Source: CAWIMX01 sp963837345 (lineage in GTDB: Bacteria > Acidobacteriota > Vicinamibacteria > Vicinamibacterales > CAVVIG01). Taken from it: DNA of 64,000 nucleotides. Below are positions 35,227 to 44,200 of the stretch, one piece after another. The stretch lies in contig CAWIMX010000002.1 in assembly GCA_963837345.1 (NCBI GenBank), positions 768,787-832,786 of the forward strand. The letters run 5' to 3'. How positions within the stretch are numbered: the stretch's first letter is position 1; each line of letters starts with the position of its first letter. The notes beneath the pieces are model-generated. The model was not told the origin of the DNA. It did no database searches and saw only the letters and a program-made list of their open reading frames with translations. Both the position numbers and the translations under genes were made by a program.

Positions 35227-36246
35227 TTATCCCCCGCGCGTGTGCATCTCGAGGTGGGGATCGCGTTTCAAGCGGCCGATCGGCACGAAGGCGCGTCCAT
35301 CGCCGAGCACGAGCCGCGCTTCGGCCCCGCGGTCGGTGCGCTGTCGCCAGCGGTCGCGAATCAGCCCGCGCATCACGTCGGCGGAAGCCCCCTGGCGCAG
35401 CGGCGCGCGAAGATCCAGTCCGTCGACGGCATAGAGACACAGGTACCACATGCCGTCTGCCGTGAGGCGGCTGCGATCGCACGACCGGCAGAACGGTTCG
35501 GTCGTGGATGCGATGATTCCGAAGGTCGTGCCGTCGGGCAGCCGGTAGCGATCGGCCGGCGCCGAGGTGTGTTCGTGAACAGGCTCGATCGCCCCGTATC
35601 GGGCGGCGAGCGCCGCCAGCATGTCCTTTCGTGACACCACGCGGTCGGGCGACCAGCGGGTGGCGCCGCCGACATCCATGTATTCGATGAACCGCACCTC
35701 GCCCTCGACGCGCTTCCCGTATTCGATCAGATCCACGAGTTCGTCGTCGTTCACGCCGCGGATGACGACTGTGTCGATTTTCAGCCGGCCGTAGACGCGT
35801 TGCGCGGCGTCGATGCCCGCGTGGACCGCGTCGAGGGCGTCGACCCGTGTGAGCGCTCGGAAACGCTCCGGCCGGAGCGTATCGAGGCTCACCGTGATCC
35901 GCTGGAGGCCCGCAGCTTTCAGGGCATCGATGTGGTCGGCCAGAAGAATGCCGTTCGTCGTCATGGCCAGATCCGTCAGACCCGGCTTTGGCGCAATCAG
36001 CCGGACGAAAGCCGGCAGATCCCGGCGGAGCAGGGGCTCGCCACCCGTGAGCCGCACCTTGTCGACGCCGAGAGAGAGGAACACGTCAACGAGCGCGCTC
36101 GTTTCCTCGAAGTGCAACACGTCCTCGCGCGGCAGCCAGACGTAGTCGTCTTCCGGCATGCAGTATTCGCACCGCAGATTGCACCGGTCGGTGACCGACA
36201 GGCGCAGGTTGCGCAGCGGGCGGTTCAGCGCGTCGACAAGGGCCAC
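35227..36246 (-). CDS. moaA: GTP 3',8-cyclase MoaA
   Basis: A 339-residue radical SAM enzyme for the first step of molybdenum cofactor synthesis. The N-terminal cluster motif is DRCNLRCEYCMPE, and the C-terminal cluster uses EPFCRSCDRSR plus the cysteine in MWYLCLY. The protein ends in the conserved GG tail (MHTRGG) needed for activity. The start is a GTG at 36246 that lies inside the 3' end of the upstream radical SAM gene (22-base overlap). A TATAAT box lies exactly six bases before this GTG. Other mo-cofactor genes are not in the window. Confidence 0.93.
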   Translation of the reverse strand: MALVDALNRPLRNLRLSVTDRCNLRCEYCMPEDDYVWLPREDVLHFEETSALVDVFLSLGVDKVRLTGGEPLLRRDLPAFVRLIAPKPGLTDLAMTTNGILLADHIDALKAAGLQRITVSLDTLRPERFRALTRVDALDAVHAGIDAAQRVYGRLKIDTVVIRGVNDDELVDLIEYGKRVEGEVRFIEYMDVGGATRWSPDRVVSRKDMLAALAARYGAIEPVHEHTSAPADRYRLPDGTTFGIIASTTEPFCRSCDRSRLTADGMWYLCLYAVDGLDLRAPLRQGASADVMRGLIRDRWRQRTDRGAEARLVLGDGRAFVPIGRLKRDPHLEMHTRGG

Positions 36247-37346
36247 GAGGAGATTATATCGGTCCGGGTCCGGCGGCCCGTCCGAGCGGGGGATTTGGTC
36301 GGCCAGCGGCCGGGAAGGGCGCGGCCGCAGTCGGGACAGGCGCCGTCGGCCGTGACCCGATACTGGCGAACGAGATAGCCCAGGCGTTCCACCAGCCGGG
36401 ATCCGCACCCGCTGCAGTGCGTCGTCTCGAGATCGCCGACCTGGCCGGGCAGGTTGCCGGCGTAGACGTAGCGCAGGCCGTTCGCCGTGCCGGTCGCCGC
36501 GGCGGCCAACAGCATCTCGGGCGTGGTGTCGGGGGGCCCCGTCATCTTGTAGTCGCCGTGGAATGCCGTGACGTGCCAGGGAATGTCCGGTGACACGCCG
36601 GCGACGAACTCGGTCAGCCGCGCAATCTCCTCTGACGAGTCGTTGAATCCCGGGATGAGCAGGGTCACGATTTCGAGCCAGACGCCGAGCGCGTGCAGCC
36701 GGCGAATGGTATCGAGAATCGGCGCCAGCCGCCCTCCGAGCTGGCGATAGTGCCGGTCGTCGAAGCTCTTGAGGTCCACCTTGTAGAGGTCGATCCAGGG
36801 GCGCAGGTAGTCGATCGCGCGCGGCGTCGCATTCCCGTTCGAGACGAAGCCCGTCTGCAGGCCGGCGGCCCGCGCTTCCTTGAAGACGGCCACCGCCCAT
36901 TCGGCCGTGATGAGCGGCTCGTTGTAGGTGCTGACCACCACCTGCGCGTCGGCGCGCCGGGCGCGGAGGACCAGGCCTTCCGGCGTCGTCCGCTCGGGCG
37001 GGACGACGGCCGCCGGATCGCGGAGGGCCTGGGACGTGACCCAGTTCTGGCAGTACGCGCAATGGAGGTCGCAGCCGAGCATGCCGAAGCTGAGCGCGCG
37101 CGCGCCGGGCCAGGCGTGGAAGAACGGCTTCTTCTCGATGGGATCGCACTGCACGCCGCCCACGTAGCCCCACGGGACGCGCAGCCGGCCGGCCTGATTG
37201 AAGCGCACCTTGCAGACACCGACGGCGCCCTCGGGCAGCGGGCACTCGTGTCCGCACGCCACGCAGCGCAGCCGGCCGTCGTCGAGCGTTTCGACGAGAT
37301 CGCCCTCCCGCGTTTCCCGGCCCAGCAGCTCGGCCAGACTTGGCAT
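36225..37346 (-). CDS. amrS: AmmeMemoRadiSam-system radical SAM enzyme
   Basis: A 373-residue protein. The N-terminal cysteine block is CVACGHECPLPEGAVGVC, the radical SAM cluster motif CDLHCAYCQNW lies near residue 75, and a C-terminal zinc ribbon is present (CSGCGSR, CPDCGRALPG). This architecture matches AmrS, the radical SAM partner of the widespread AMMECR1/Memo proteins, whose reaction is unknown. It also resembles pyruvate formate-lyase activating enzymes, so the alternative name PflA-like should be kept in mind. No AMMECR1 or Memo gene is adjacent. A TACAAT box sits exactly six bases before the ATG. Confidence 0.85.
   Translation of the reverse strand: MPSLAELLGRETREGDLVETLDDGRLRCVACGHECPLPEGAVGVCKVRFNQAGRLRVPWGYVGGVQCDPIEKKPFFHAWPGARALSFGMLGCDLHCAYCQNWVTSQALRDPAAVVPPERTTPEGLVLRARRADAQVVVSTYNEPLITAEWAVAVFKEARAAGLQTGFVSNGNATPRAIDYLRPWIDLYKVDLKSFDDRHYRQLGGRLAPILDTIRRLHALGVWLEIVTLLIPGFNDSSEEIARLTEFVAGVSPDIPWHVTAFHGDYKMTGPPDTTPEMLLAAAATGTANGLRYVYAGNLPGQVGDLETTHCSGCGSRLVERLGYLVRQYRVTADGACPDCGRALPGRWPTKSPARTGRRTRTDIISSWPLSTR
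36253..36258 (-). promoter_or_regulatory. TATAAT box 6 bases before moaA
   Basis: A perfect TATAAT on the minus strand lies six bases before the GTG of moaA and inside the upstream gene. It would give an internal, leaderless transcript. Confidence 0.45.
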
Positions 37347-37352
37347 ACAACT

Positions 37353-37358
37353 ATTGTA
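37353..37358 (-). promoter_or_regulatory. TACAAT box 6 bases before amrS
   Basis: TACAAT on the minus strand lies six bases before the ATG at 37346, the same geometry as at moaA and gabD. A -35 box was not identified. Confidence 0.45.
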
Positions 37359-37377
37359 CGGGCTCGGCGGAGATCCC

Positions 37378-37398
37378 GGCACCACGCACCCGGCACCC
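37378..37398 (+). repeat. Three tandem 7-base units before the MFS gene
   Basis: Units ggcacca, cgcaccc and ggcaccc end four bases before the ATG of the MFS gene. This is the third period (7, after 8 and 9) of short tandem repeat found at gene edges in this piece. Confidence 0.7.
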
Positions 37399-37402
37399 GC
37401 AA

Positions 37403-38584
37403 ATGTCGACCAAGCTCCCACGTCAAGTGTGGCTCCTCGGATGGGTGAGCCTGGCCACGGACGCCGCCAGCGAAGCGATCTATCCGCTCCTGCCGTTCTT
37501 CCTGACGCAGGTGCTGGGTGCGGGCGCGATTTCGCTGGGCGTCGTGGAAGGCGCGGCGGAAGCGGCCAACAGCCTGCTGAAGATCCTGTCGGGCCGACTC
37601 GCGGATCGCTCGCGCCGGAAGCGCTGGCTCGTCCTAGCCGGCTACGGCGTGTCGTCGGCGGTTCGGCCGTTCATCGCCGTGGCAGGGTCGTGGGTGCAGG
37701 TGCTCGCGATCCGCGTCGCCGATCGAGTGGGCAAGGGGGTGCGCGGAGCCCCACGCGACGCGATGCTCGCCGGATTCGCCACGAGTCAGACGCGCGGCCG
37801 GGTCTTCGGATTCCACAGCGCCATGGACAACCTCGGCGCCGTCGTGGGTCCGGTGCTGACGACGCTGTTTCTCCTCGCGTATCCGGCCCGGTACCGGACA
37901 TTGTTTGCGCTCACGATTGTGCCGGGCGCGATCGCAGTGGCGCTGATCTTCTGGATACGCGAGGAGGACGGGGACACAGGGGGCGGGCTCCGTCGGGCTG
38001 GCGGGGCCCTTCGGGCCGACGGGGCCGACGTGTCGCGCGAGCCCGAACCCCTGCCGCCGCGTTTCACACGATTCATGCTGGTGCTGGCGCTGTTCACGCT
38101 CGGCAATTCCACCGACGCGTTTCTGCTGCTTCGGCTGTCCGACGTCGCCCAATCGGCCGTGTACGTGCCTCTCATGTGGGCCGGGCTGCACGTGGTGAAG
38201 GCCAGCGTTTCGCTGGTCGGCGGCAGCTGGTCGGATCGCATCGGACGCCGCGCGGTCATCGCGGCCGGCTGGCTCGTTTACGCCGTGGTGTACGGCGGCT
38301 TCGCGTTGAGCCACTCGCTCGCGGCCCTCCTTGCATGGTTCTTCGTCTACGGCATGTACTTCGGTTTTGCCGAGGGCACCGAGCGGGCGCTGGTCGCCGA
38401 CCTCACCCCGCCGTCGCGCCGCGGGTTTGCGTTCGGGCTCTACAACGCCGTGATCGGATTCGGCGCGCTCGCGGCGAGTCTCCTCTTCGGCGCGATCTGG
38501 GCGGCATGGGGAGCGCCGGCGGCGTTCGGCGTCGGTGCCGGCCTCGCCGTGGCCGCGACGGCTCTGCTGTTCGTCGTCATATAA
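37403..38584 (+). CDS. MFS transporter
   Basis: A 393-residue protein with about 12 hydrophobic segments and the MFS motif A loop (GRLADRSRRKRWL) after helix 2. The conserved DRVGKGVRGAPRDAML stretch is typical of a UMF/YybO-like branch found near metal or drug resistance genes. The central cytoplasmic loop (residues about 190-220) is a low-complexity, GGLRRAGGALRADGADVS-type insert encoded by repetitive GC-rich DNA (37,973-38,040). The substrate is unknown. It diverges from amrS. The ATG at 37403 removes an unlikely upstream extension. Confidence 0.85.
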   Translation: MSTKLPRQVWLLGWVSLATDAASEAIYPLLPFFLTQVLGAGAISLGVVEGAAEAANSLLKILSGRLADRSRRKRWLVLAGYGVSSAVRPFIAVAGSWVQVLAIRVADRVGKGVRGAPRDAMLAGFATSQTRGRVFGFHSAMDNLGAVVGPVLTTLFLLAYPARYRTLFALTIVPGAIAVALIFWIREEDGDTGGGLRRAGGALRADGADVSREPEPLPPRFTRFMLVLALFTLGNSTDAFLLLRLSDVAQSAVYVPLMWAGLHVVKASVSLVGGSWSDRIGRRAVIAAGWLVYAVVYGGFALSHSLAALLAWFFVYGMYFGFAEGTERALVADLTPPSRRGFAFGLYNAVIGFGALAASLLFGAIWAAWGAPAAFGVGAGLAVAATALLFVVI

Positions 38585-38585
38585 T
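38580..38585 (+). promoter_or_regulatory. TATAAT box upstream of surE
   Basis: A perfect TATAAT overlaps the stop codon of the MFS gene and lies 10 bases before the surE ATG. No clear -35 box is visible in the upstream coding sequence. Confidence 0.4.
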
Positions 38586-38595
38586 CGATCGCGGC

Positions 38596-39357
38596 ATGTC
38601 TCGCATTCTCGTGACCAATGACGATGGCTATCACTCGGAAGGCATCGTCGCCCTGGCTGACGCCCTCGGCGCGCTCGGCGACGTCACCGTCGTGGCGCCC
38701 ACCACCGAGGCGAGCGCGATTGGCCATGCACTCACGCTGCGCCGGCCGCTTCGCCTCGACCGGATCAGGGAGAACGTGTTTGCCGTAGACGGCACGCCAA
38801 CCGACTGCGTGAATCTGGCCATCACCCAGGTCCTCCGCGGCCTGCCCGACCTCGTGGTGTCCGGGATCAACAAAGGCTACAACCTGGGCGACGACGTCAC
38901 GTATTCCGGAACCGTGGCAGGGGCGCTCGAAGGTGCCCTTCTCGGGGTGCCGGCCATTGCGGTGTCGCTGCGCTCCACGCTCGGCGAGTACGACTTCCGG
39001 TGGGCGGCGCAGGCCGCGACCGCGGTCGCCGCGTCGATCCTGGGGTGTCCCCTGCCGTCGAGAACGTTTCTCAACATCAACGTGCCGAAAGGGCAGCCGA
39101 AGGGCTATCGCGTGACCGTTCAGGCCCGGCGGAATCACATGACGTCGGTTGCGGAGCGGAAGGATCCGAAAGGCCGTTCGTACTACTGGATCGAGGAAGG
39201 CCAGAACGTGTGGGAGCCGCACGATCGATCGGACTATCAGGCGGTTCGGGACGGATACATCTCGGTCACACCCCTGAAGCCGGATCTGACGGCCGAGGAG
39301 GTGATCGACACCCTCGAGGATCTGCCGTTTGCCGCCGATGCGGCGGTTCAATCCTGA
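38596..39357 (+). CDS. surE: 5'/3'-nucleotidase SurE
   Basis: A 253-residue metal-dependent phosphatase of nucleoside monophosphates. The metal site is formed by TNDDGYHSEG at the N-terminus, Ser in APTTEASAIGHALT, and Asn in VSGINKGYNLGDDVTYSGTV, all diagnostic for SurE. Length is standard. It helps survival in stationary phase in other bacteria. It follows the MFS gene by 11 bases, and a multicopper oxidase gene follows after nine bases. Confidence 0.94.
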   Translation: MSRILVTNDDGYHSEGIVALADALGALGDVTVVAPTTEASAIGHALTLRRPLRLDRIRENVFAVDGTPTDCVNLAITQVLRGLPDLVVSGINKGYNLGDDVTYSGTVAGALEGALLGVPAIAVSLRSTLGEYDFRWAAQAATAVAASILGCPLPSRTFLNINVPKGQPKGYRVTVQARRNHMTSVAERKDPKGRSYYWIEEGQNVWEPHDRSDYQAVRDGYISVTPLKPDLTAEEVIDTLEDLPFAADAAVQS

Positions 39358-39366
39358 CGGTACCCG

Positions 39367-40947
39367 ATGGTGACAAGCTGGTCCCGCCGCGAATTTCTCT
39401 GGAGCGCCGGCTCGGTTGTCGCCGCCGCGATTCAGCGCGGTCCAACCGCAGCATTCGCGCCGGACGTGGAGCTGACCCTGACCGCGCGGCCGGCAGACGT
39501 CCAGATTCTGCCGGGACGCCCGACTGAAGTGTGGCGCTACGAGGCGGCCCTCGCGAAAGGACCGTCGAGCGCACTCACCCCGATGCCCGGATCCTACCTG
39601 GGGCCGACGATCCGCGTGCGCACCGGACAGAAGGTGCGCGTCACTTTCTCGCACGCGCTGCCGGAGCCCACCATCGTGCATTGGCACGGCCTGCACGTCC
39701 CGGCGGCAATGGACGGCCATCCCCGTCTCGTCGTGCCGCGCGATCAGACGTTCACCTACGAGTTCGAAGTGGGCAATCGCGCCGGCACGTACTGGTATCA
39801 CCCGCACCATCACGACCGCACGGGTCCCCAGGTGTACAAGGGGCTCGCCGGTCTGTTTCTCGTCGACGACGACGAGTCGGCGGCGCTCGAGCTGCCCGCC
39901 GGCGACCGCGAGCTCGTCTGGGTCCTGCAGGACCGCCGCTTCGACGTGAACAATCAGCTCGTCTACCTCGGCGGCATGCCGATGGACCGGATGTCGGGAT
40001 TCCTCGGCGACCGCGTGCTGGTGAACGGCCGCCTCGCCGACAGGCCGCTTCGTCTGGAGGCAGCCGCCTATCGCGTGCGGGTGCTGAACGGCTCGAACTC
40101 GCGCGTCTACAAGCTCGCCTGGCGCGACGGCACGCCGCTCACCGCCATTGGCACCGATGGCGGCCTGCTCGAGCGGCCAGTCACCGCTCCCTCGCTGGTG
40201 CTCGCGCCGGGCGAGCGCCTCGAGCTGCTCGTCGATCTGCGCGACCGCCGGGTCGGCTCCGCCCTCGAGCTGAGGAGCTTGGAATTTTCCGGGGTTGAAA
40301 TGGAGATGGGCGGGGGAAGGCGCGGCGGCCGCGGCCGTGGCGCCACGTCCACGGGAGCCGTCCCCGCAAACGGGGCGCCACTGTCGATTCTCCGAATCGA
40401 GGTCGCGCGCGGGGAGCCGTCGTCGTTCCGGTTGCCGGGGCGGTTGTCGACCTACGACAGCGGCTGGGCGCCGCCTGACGTCACGCGCCTTCCCGTCCGA
40501 ACCAGGACCATCGGCTTCGCGCGGATGGAATGGATGTTCGACGGCCGCGTGTTCGAACCAGACGGCGTCGCGCCGGACGAGATCGCGAAACTCGATTCCT
40601 CAGAGATTTGGGAGTTCGCGAACGCCGGCGCCGGAATGGGCGGCGGGCGCGGGCGTGGTCGCGGCGGCGGCATGGACGGCATGCGCGCGGCACATCCGAT
40701 TCACCTGCACGGCGCCCAGTTCCGGGTCCTGGGTCGATCGGTCGAGTCGACGGACCGGACACCCTGGGCGGCCATGCAGCACGATTGGATGGACGCCGGC
40801 TGGAAGGACACGACGCTCGTGATGCCTGGTGAACGAGCCCGCGTTCTCGTGCGCTTTCCGCGATACACGGGGCTCTTTCTGTATCACTGTCATAACCTCG
40901 AGCACGAGGACATGGGCATGATGCGGAACTTCCGCGTGGACGCCTGA
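39367..40947 (+). CDS. Multicopper oxidase with Tat signal
   Basis: A 526-residue exported copper enzyme. A twin-arginine signal (SRREFLWSAGSVVAAA) starts the protein. Four copper-binding motifs are intact: HWHGLH, HPHHH, HPIHLHG and HCHNLEHEDMGM, so type 1, 2 and 3 copper sites are all predicted. Three cupredoxin domains of the CueO/bilirubin oxidase type are likely; the substrate is unknown. Two Gly/Arg-rich inserts (GGGRRGGRGRGA at about 313 and GGGRGRGRGGGMDG at about 422) are unlike most homologues. The second lies just before the HPIHLHG copper motif. Confidence 0.9.
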   Translation: MVTSWSRREFLWSAGSVVAAAIQRGPTAAFAPDVELTLTARPADVQILPGRPTEVWRYEAALAKGPSSALTPMPGSYLGPTIRVRTGQKVRVTFSHALPEPTIVHWHGLHVPAAMDGHPRLVVPRDQTFTYEFEVGNRAGTYWYHPHHHDRTGPQVYKGLAGLFLVDDDESAALELPAGDRELVWVLQDRRFDVNNQLVYLGGMPMDRMSGFLGDRVLVNGRLADRPLRLEAAAYRVRVLNGSNSRVYKLAWRDGTPLTAIGTDGGLLERPVTAPSLVLAPGERLELLVDLRDRRVGSALELRSLEFSGVEMEMGGGRRGGRGRGATSTGAVPANGAPLSILRIEVARGEPSSFRLPGRLSTYDSGWAPPDVTRLPVRTRTIGFARMEWMFDGRVFEPDGVAPDEIAKLDSSEIWEFANAGAGMGGGRGRGRGGGMDGMRAAHPIHLHGAQFRVLGRSVESTDRTPWAAMQHDWMDAGWKDTTLVMPGERARVLVRFPRYTGLFLYHCHNLEHEDMGMMRNFRVDA

Positions 40948-40985
40948 AGAGAAGCGTCGAGTGCGGGAGGCACGCCCGGACGGAG

Positions 40986-42911
40986 CTATGACGCGGCGGA
41001 AGGGGAAGCCGCCAGGCCGTCGCCGGCCCAACTCCAGCCGTTGAGCACGTCGTGCGACGACGGCTTCTCGGCCATCACGAGACTCGCCACCCGATCCCCT
41101 TCCGCGAACACGAGGCCGAGCGCCTCGAGTGCGTCGAGTTCACCGAGCACGTCGCCACCGTCCGTGGCCAGCTCCGACAACAGGTCGGTGCGGGAGCGCG
41201 GCTTCGCCAACTGCAGCAGCAGCGCGCGCCCGAGGCTGCCGAGTCGATGCTCGACCGGCCTCCCGTTGCGTGAGTCGTGGACGATGAGGCTCTCGGATTC
41301 CAGAGCCTTGACATAGAGCGCCGGCGGCTCCTGGTGGTCGTCGCGATTCCACCGGCTGCGCCAGCTCTCCACCTTCTCCCGGACTCGATCGAACCACTCG
41401 ACCATGACCGTGAAGTACTCGGCTTCGAAGTTGTGGTCGCGGAAGAAATAGGCGAGCTGCGCGAGCGACGCCTTCTGAAAGGGGTAGACGAGCTCGTAGA
41501 AGTCTGCCGGGTGGAGCTGCAGACCGAACTCCCCGGCCCGCGTCTGGTACGGGCTGTACCGGTCGGGCCGGACCGGATAGACGCCGCTCGGAGGCGGCAG
41601 ATGCACCAGCTTCGGGATGTCGTCCAGATACTTTCGGTACACGTCCGCGCCCTCGCCCGGAAACCCCACCAGCAGGCTCCAGCACGGAAAAATGTCGAGC
41701 GCCAGACACACGCTCAGGAAGCGCAGGTTCTGAAAGACCGACGTGCCTTTCTTCATGAGCCGGAGCGTCGACGTGGCGAGCGATTCGATGCCCGGTTGCA
41801 CTTCGCGGACGCGGGCCCCGGCGAGGTGCCGCATGTCCTCGTCGCTGAGGTCGGCCTTGACTTCGTAGAAGATCGTCATGTGCCGGGGCGTGTCCAGGTC
41901 GGCGAAGACCTCCTTCGGATAGTGTTTCGGCATGATGTTGTCGACCGACTGGAGGCGCGACACTCGGGAGGAGTACTTGAAGAGCGACCGAATCAGGTCG
42001 CGTGCCCCCGCCGACTGCATCGCCCGATAGCTCATCGACACGCCGTTCAGGCCGCAGAACGTGCAATGCGCCCGCTGGCCCCACCAGCAGCCGCGGGACG
42101 TCTCGAACAGCAGAATCGGCTCGATGGCCTCGCCGGGAAACGTTCGGTCGAGCGATGCGAGGAACGGGTCGTAGTCGAGCGGAATCGGCACGTCGAGCGG
42201 CAGTTCCTCGCCGATCGGTCCGGGACCCGGACCGGCCTGCGTGTTGGACTTCGAGAACACGCCGGGAATGCGATGGCGGGCCTGCTCGTCGCCGTCGAGG
42301 CCGGCGCGGATGAAGGCGGGAAAGCTCTTGAGGGCGCCGCCGGAGAAGACGAAGTCGACCGCGCTCACATTGCGGACGATTTCCTGGCCCATCGGACTTT
42401 CGCAGTTCGCGCCGCCCATCACGATCACGACGTCAGGATTGCGCGCCTTGATCCGCCGCGCGAGCGCGAAGCACGCCACGTTCTGGGAGAACATGGACGT
42501 GAAACCGATCAGGTCGCGCTCGCCGAGACCGTACCGATCGATGAAGCCGTCCAGAATGCGATCGAGATCGCCCCGGCGTTCCCGCACCGTGTGTTTCAGC
42601 CGTTCGGTCTGAGGCGTGCGGCGTGGAAAATAGCGCTGAAAGTAGACGTCGGTGTTGTCGGGCAGGTCGGGAAACGCCGCCTGACGAAAGAACCAGTCGC
42701 CGAATCCGTTGTACGGCGCCTCCATGTCGACCGCGATCGACTGATACAAGTCGGGGCCGGCATGACGGGCGAAGTCGTGATTCAGGTACAGGACGTCGGT
42801 CGAGACCCGATCCGCGAACTCGGAATCCACCACGTACTTCAGCTGCGTCAGCGCAAGAGACGGCAGCTTCAGGCTCGCGAAGGGCGCATTGATCAAGGCG
42901 ACCGTGTACAT
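40986..42911 (-). CDS. RiPP-maturation-type radical SAM enzyme (B12-binding)
   Basis: A 641-residue protein. The N-terminal part (1-270) has a cobalamin-binding-like fold with VIVMGGANCESPMG. The radical SAM motif is RGCWWGQRAHCTFCGLNG, a CWWG...C-x2-C arrangement (C-x7-C-x2-C) that I associate with the RiPP maturation radical SAM C-methyltransferase family (rSAM_ocin_1 type) and not with ordinary CxxxCxxC enzymes. Such enzymes act on peptide precursors, but no precursor gene is visible nearby. The C-terminal region includes VEWFDRVREKVESW and a winged-helix-like tail. AGGAG precedes the ATG at 42911. The gene diverges from a glycosyltransferase 75 bases away. Confidence 0.8.
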   Translation of the reverse strand: MYTVALINAPFASLKLPSLALTQLKYVVDSEFADRVSTDVLYLNHDFARHAGPDLYQSIAVDMEAPYNGFGDWFFRQAAFPDLPDNTDVYFQRYFPRRTPQTERLKHTVRERRGDLDRILDGFIDRYGLGERDLIGFTSMFSQNVACFALARRIKARNPDVVIVMGGANCESPMGQEIVRNVSAVDFVFSGGALKSFPAFIRAGLDGDEQARHRIPGVFSKSNTQAGPGPGPIGEELPLDVPIPLDYDPFLASLDRTFPGEAIEPILLFETSRGCWWGQRAHCTFCGLNGVSMSYRAMQSAGARDLIRSLFKYSSRVSRLQSVDNIMPKHYPKEVFADLDTPRHMTIFYEVKADLSDEDMRHLAGARVREVQPGIESLATSTLRLMKKGTSVFQNLRFLSVCLALDIFPCWSLLVGFPGEGADVYRKYLDDIPKLVHLPPPSGVYPVRPDRYSPYQTRAGEFGLQLHPADFYELVYPFQKASLAQLAYFFRDHNFEAEYFTVMVEWFDRVREKVESWRSRWNRDDHQEPPALYVKALESESLIVHDSRNGRPVEHRLGSLGRALLLQLAKPRSRTDLLSELATDGGDVLGELDALEALGLVFAEGDRVASLVMAEKPSSHDVLNGWSWAGDGLAASPSAAS

Positions 42912-42985
42912 AGGTGCTCCTGCGCTAGTGGTCCGGACGACCGGCGTTTCCTTGGGCCATAATGGGCCGCAGTTCACGTGGATCC

Positions 42986-44194
42986 ATGAAGGACACGGCG
43001 CGAAAACTCCGGATTTGCGCGCTTGGCGACGCCCGAGGCGTGCACGTGCAGATGCGCAGCCGCGGCCTCGCGCGGCTGGGCCACGACGTCGCCATCCTCT
43101 CGGATGTCCCGGCGGATCTGCCCGACCTCGAGGTCCTGGCGCCGACTCACGGGAACCGCACGGCCGTCGCACGCGGCCTGGCGTATCTGGAAATGGTGAG
43201 CCTGTTGCGGCGGTGGCGCCCCGACGTGCTCGTGCTCCATTTCGCGTCGCGGCCCTTCAACTGGCTCCTGCCGCTCGTGTGGTTCAAACCGTTCGCCGCC
43301 TCGGTGATGGGAGGCGACATTCTGTTCCATCAGCGCCACGAGCTCTCGCCCGCGCGGCAACGCGCGACACTTCGATTGCTGGCCCTCTCCGACCTCATCA
43401 TCAGCCCGACGGCCTACATGCTCGAACCGCATCCGGGCCTGCAATCCAAGGCGCTCGTGAGTACCTGGGGCATCGACGTCGGGCGATTTGCCCATCCCGT
43501 GCCACCCGCCGGCAGAGCGCCCCTCACGCGAGGCGGCCTCGGCATCGCCGCCTCGGCGCGCGTCGTGTTCAGCCCGCGCCGTCTGGTGCCGGCCTGCAAT
43601 GTCCTCTCGATTGTGGAAGCCATGCCCCTGGTACGCGAGCGCGTCGGCGACGCGGTGCTGCTGCTGGTGAACTATGGTCCCGACGCCGACTACCGACAAC
43701 TGGTGGCGGAGGCCATCGATCGGCTTGGGGCGCGCGCGACGGTCGTGTGGGCCGACCCGGCCGACTACGATCGGATGCCGGAGCTCTACCAGCTGTCCGA
43801 CGTGACGGTGTCGGTCGCCCGCTCTGACGGTGTGTCCCAATCGGTGCTCGAATCAATGGCCGCCGGCACCCCCGTCGTGCTCGGCGATCTGCCCAACTAC
43901 CGCGGACTCTTCGAAAATGGTCGCCACTGCCGGCTCGTCGACCCACGCGATGCCGCGTCCATTGCCGCCGGGATCGTCGACGTCCTGACTGACGCCGACC
44001 TCCGCGCTCGGATTACCGACGGCGGCCGTTCGACCGTCTTCCGCGACGACAACATTTCCGTACAGGTGCAAAAAGTGGAGCAGGCCATCCAGGGGATCGT
44101 GGCCGGGCCCCGCCGGCCCTGGCGCCTGCTGCAGCGGCTGTGGCACGGCATCGAGTTGATGCGCCTGCCGTTCGAGCGCGACGACGCCCGTTGA
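42986..44194 (+). CDS. GT4-family glycosyltransferase of the biosynthetic cluster
   Basis: A 402-residue GT-B fold protein (410 if the upstream ATG at 42962 is used). It opens with RKLRICALGDARGVHVQMRS and carries the donor-side region SDGVSQSVLESMAAGTPVVLGD, which has the GT4 E-x7-E spacing in modified form. It lies between two divergent/convergent radical SAM genes, ending six bases from the B12-binding enzyme. A sugar may therefore be added to the cluster product, but polysaccharide synthesis is an alternative. The substrate is unknown. Confidence 0.8.
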   Translation: MKDTARKLRICALGDARGVHVQMRSRGLARLGHDVAILSDVPADLPDLEVLAPTHGNRTAVARGLAYLEMVSLLRRWRPDVLVLHFASRPFNWLLPLVWFKPFAASVMGGDILFHQRHELSPARQRATLRLLALSDLIISPTAYMLEPHPGLQSKALVSTWGIDVGRFAHPVPPAGRAPLTRGGLGIAASARVVFSPRRLVPACNVLSIVEAMPLVRERVGDAVLLLVNYGPDADYRQLVAEAIDRLGARATVVWADPADYDRMPELYQLSDVTVSVARSDGVSQSVLESMAAGTPVVLGDLPNYRGLFENGRHCRLVDPRDAASIAAGIVDVLTDADLRARITDGGRSTVFRDDNISVQVQKVEQAIQGIVAGPRRPWRLLQRLWHGIELMRLPFERDDAR

Positions 44195-44200
44195 GCGCAA

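Noticed and set aside
35227..37350. A 707-residue minus-strand frame fusing MoaA with upstream sequence
   Set aside because: Only the last 339 residues are MoaA. The upstream part is a shadow of the AmrS-type gene, which is coding in another frame.
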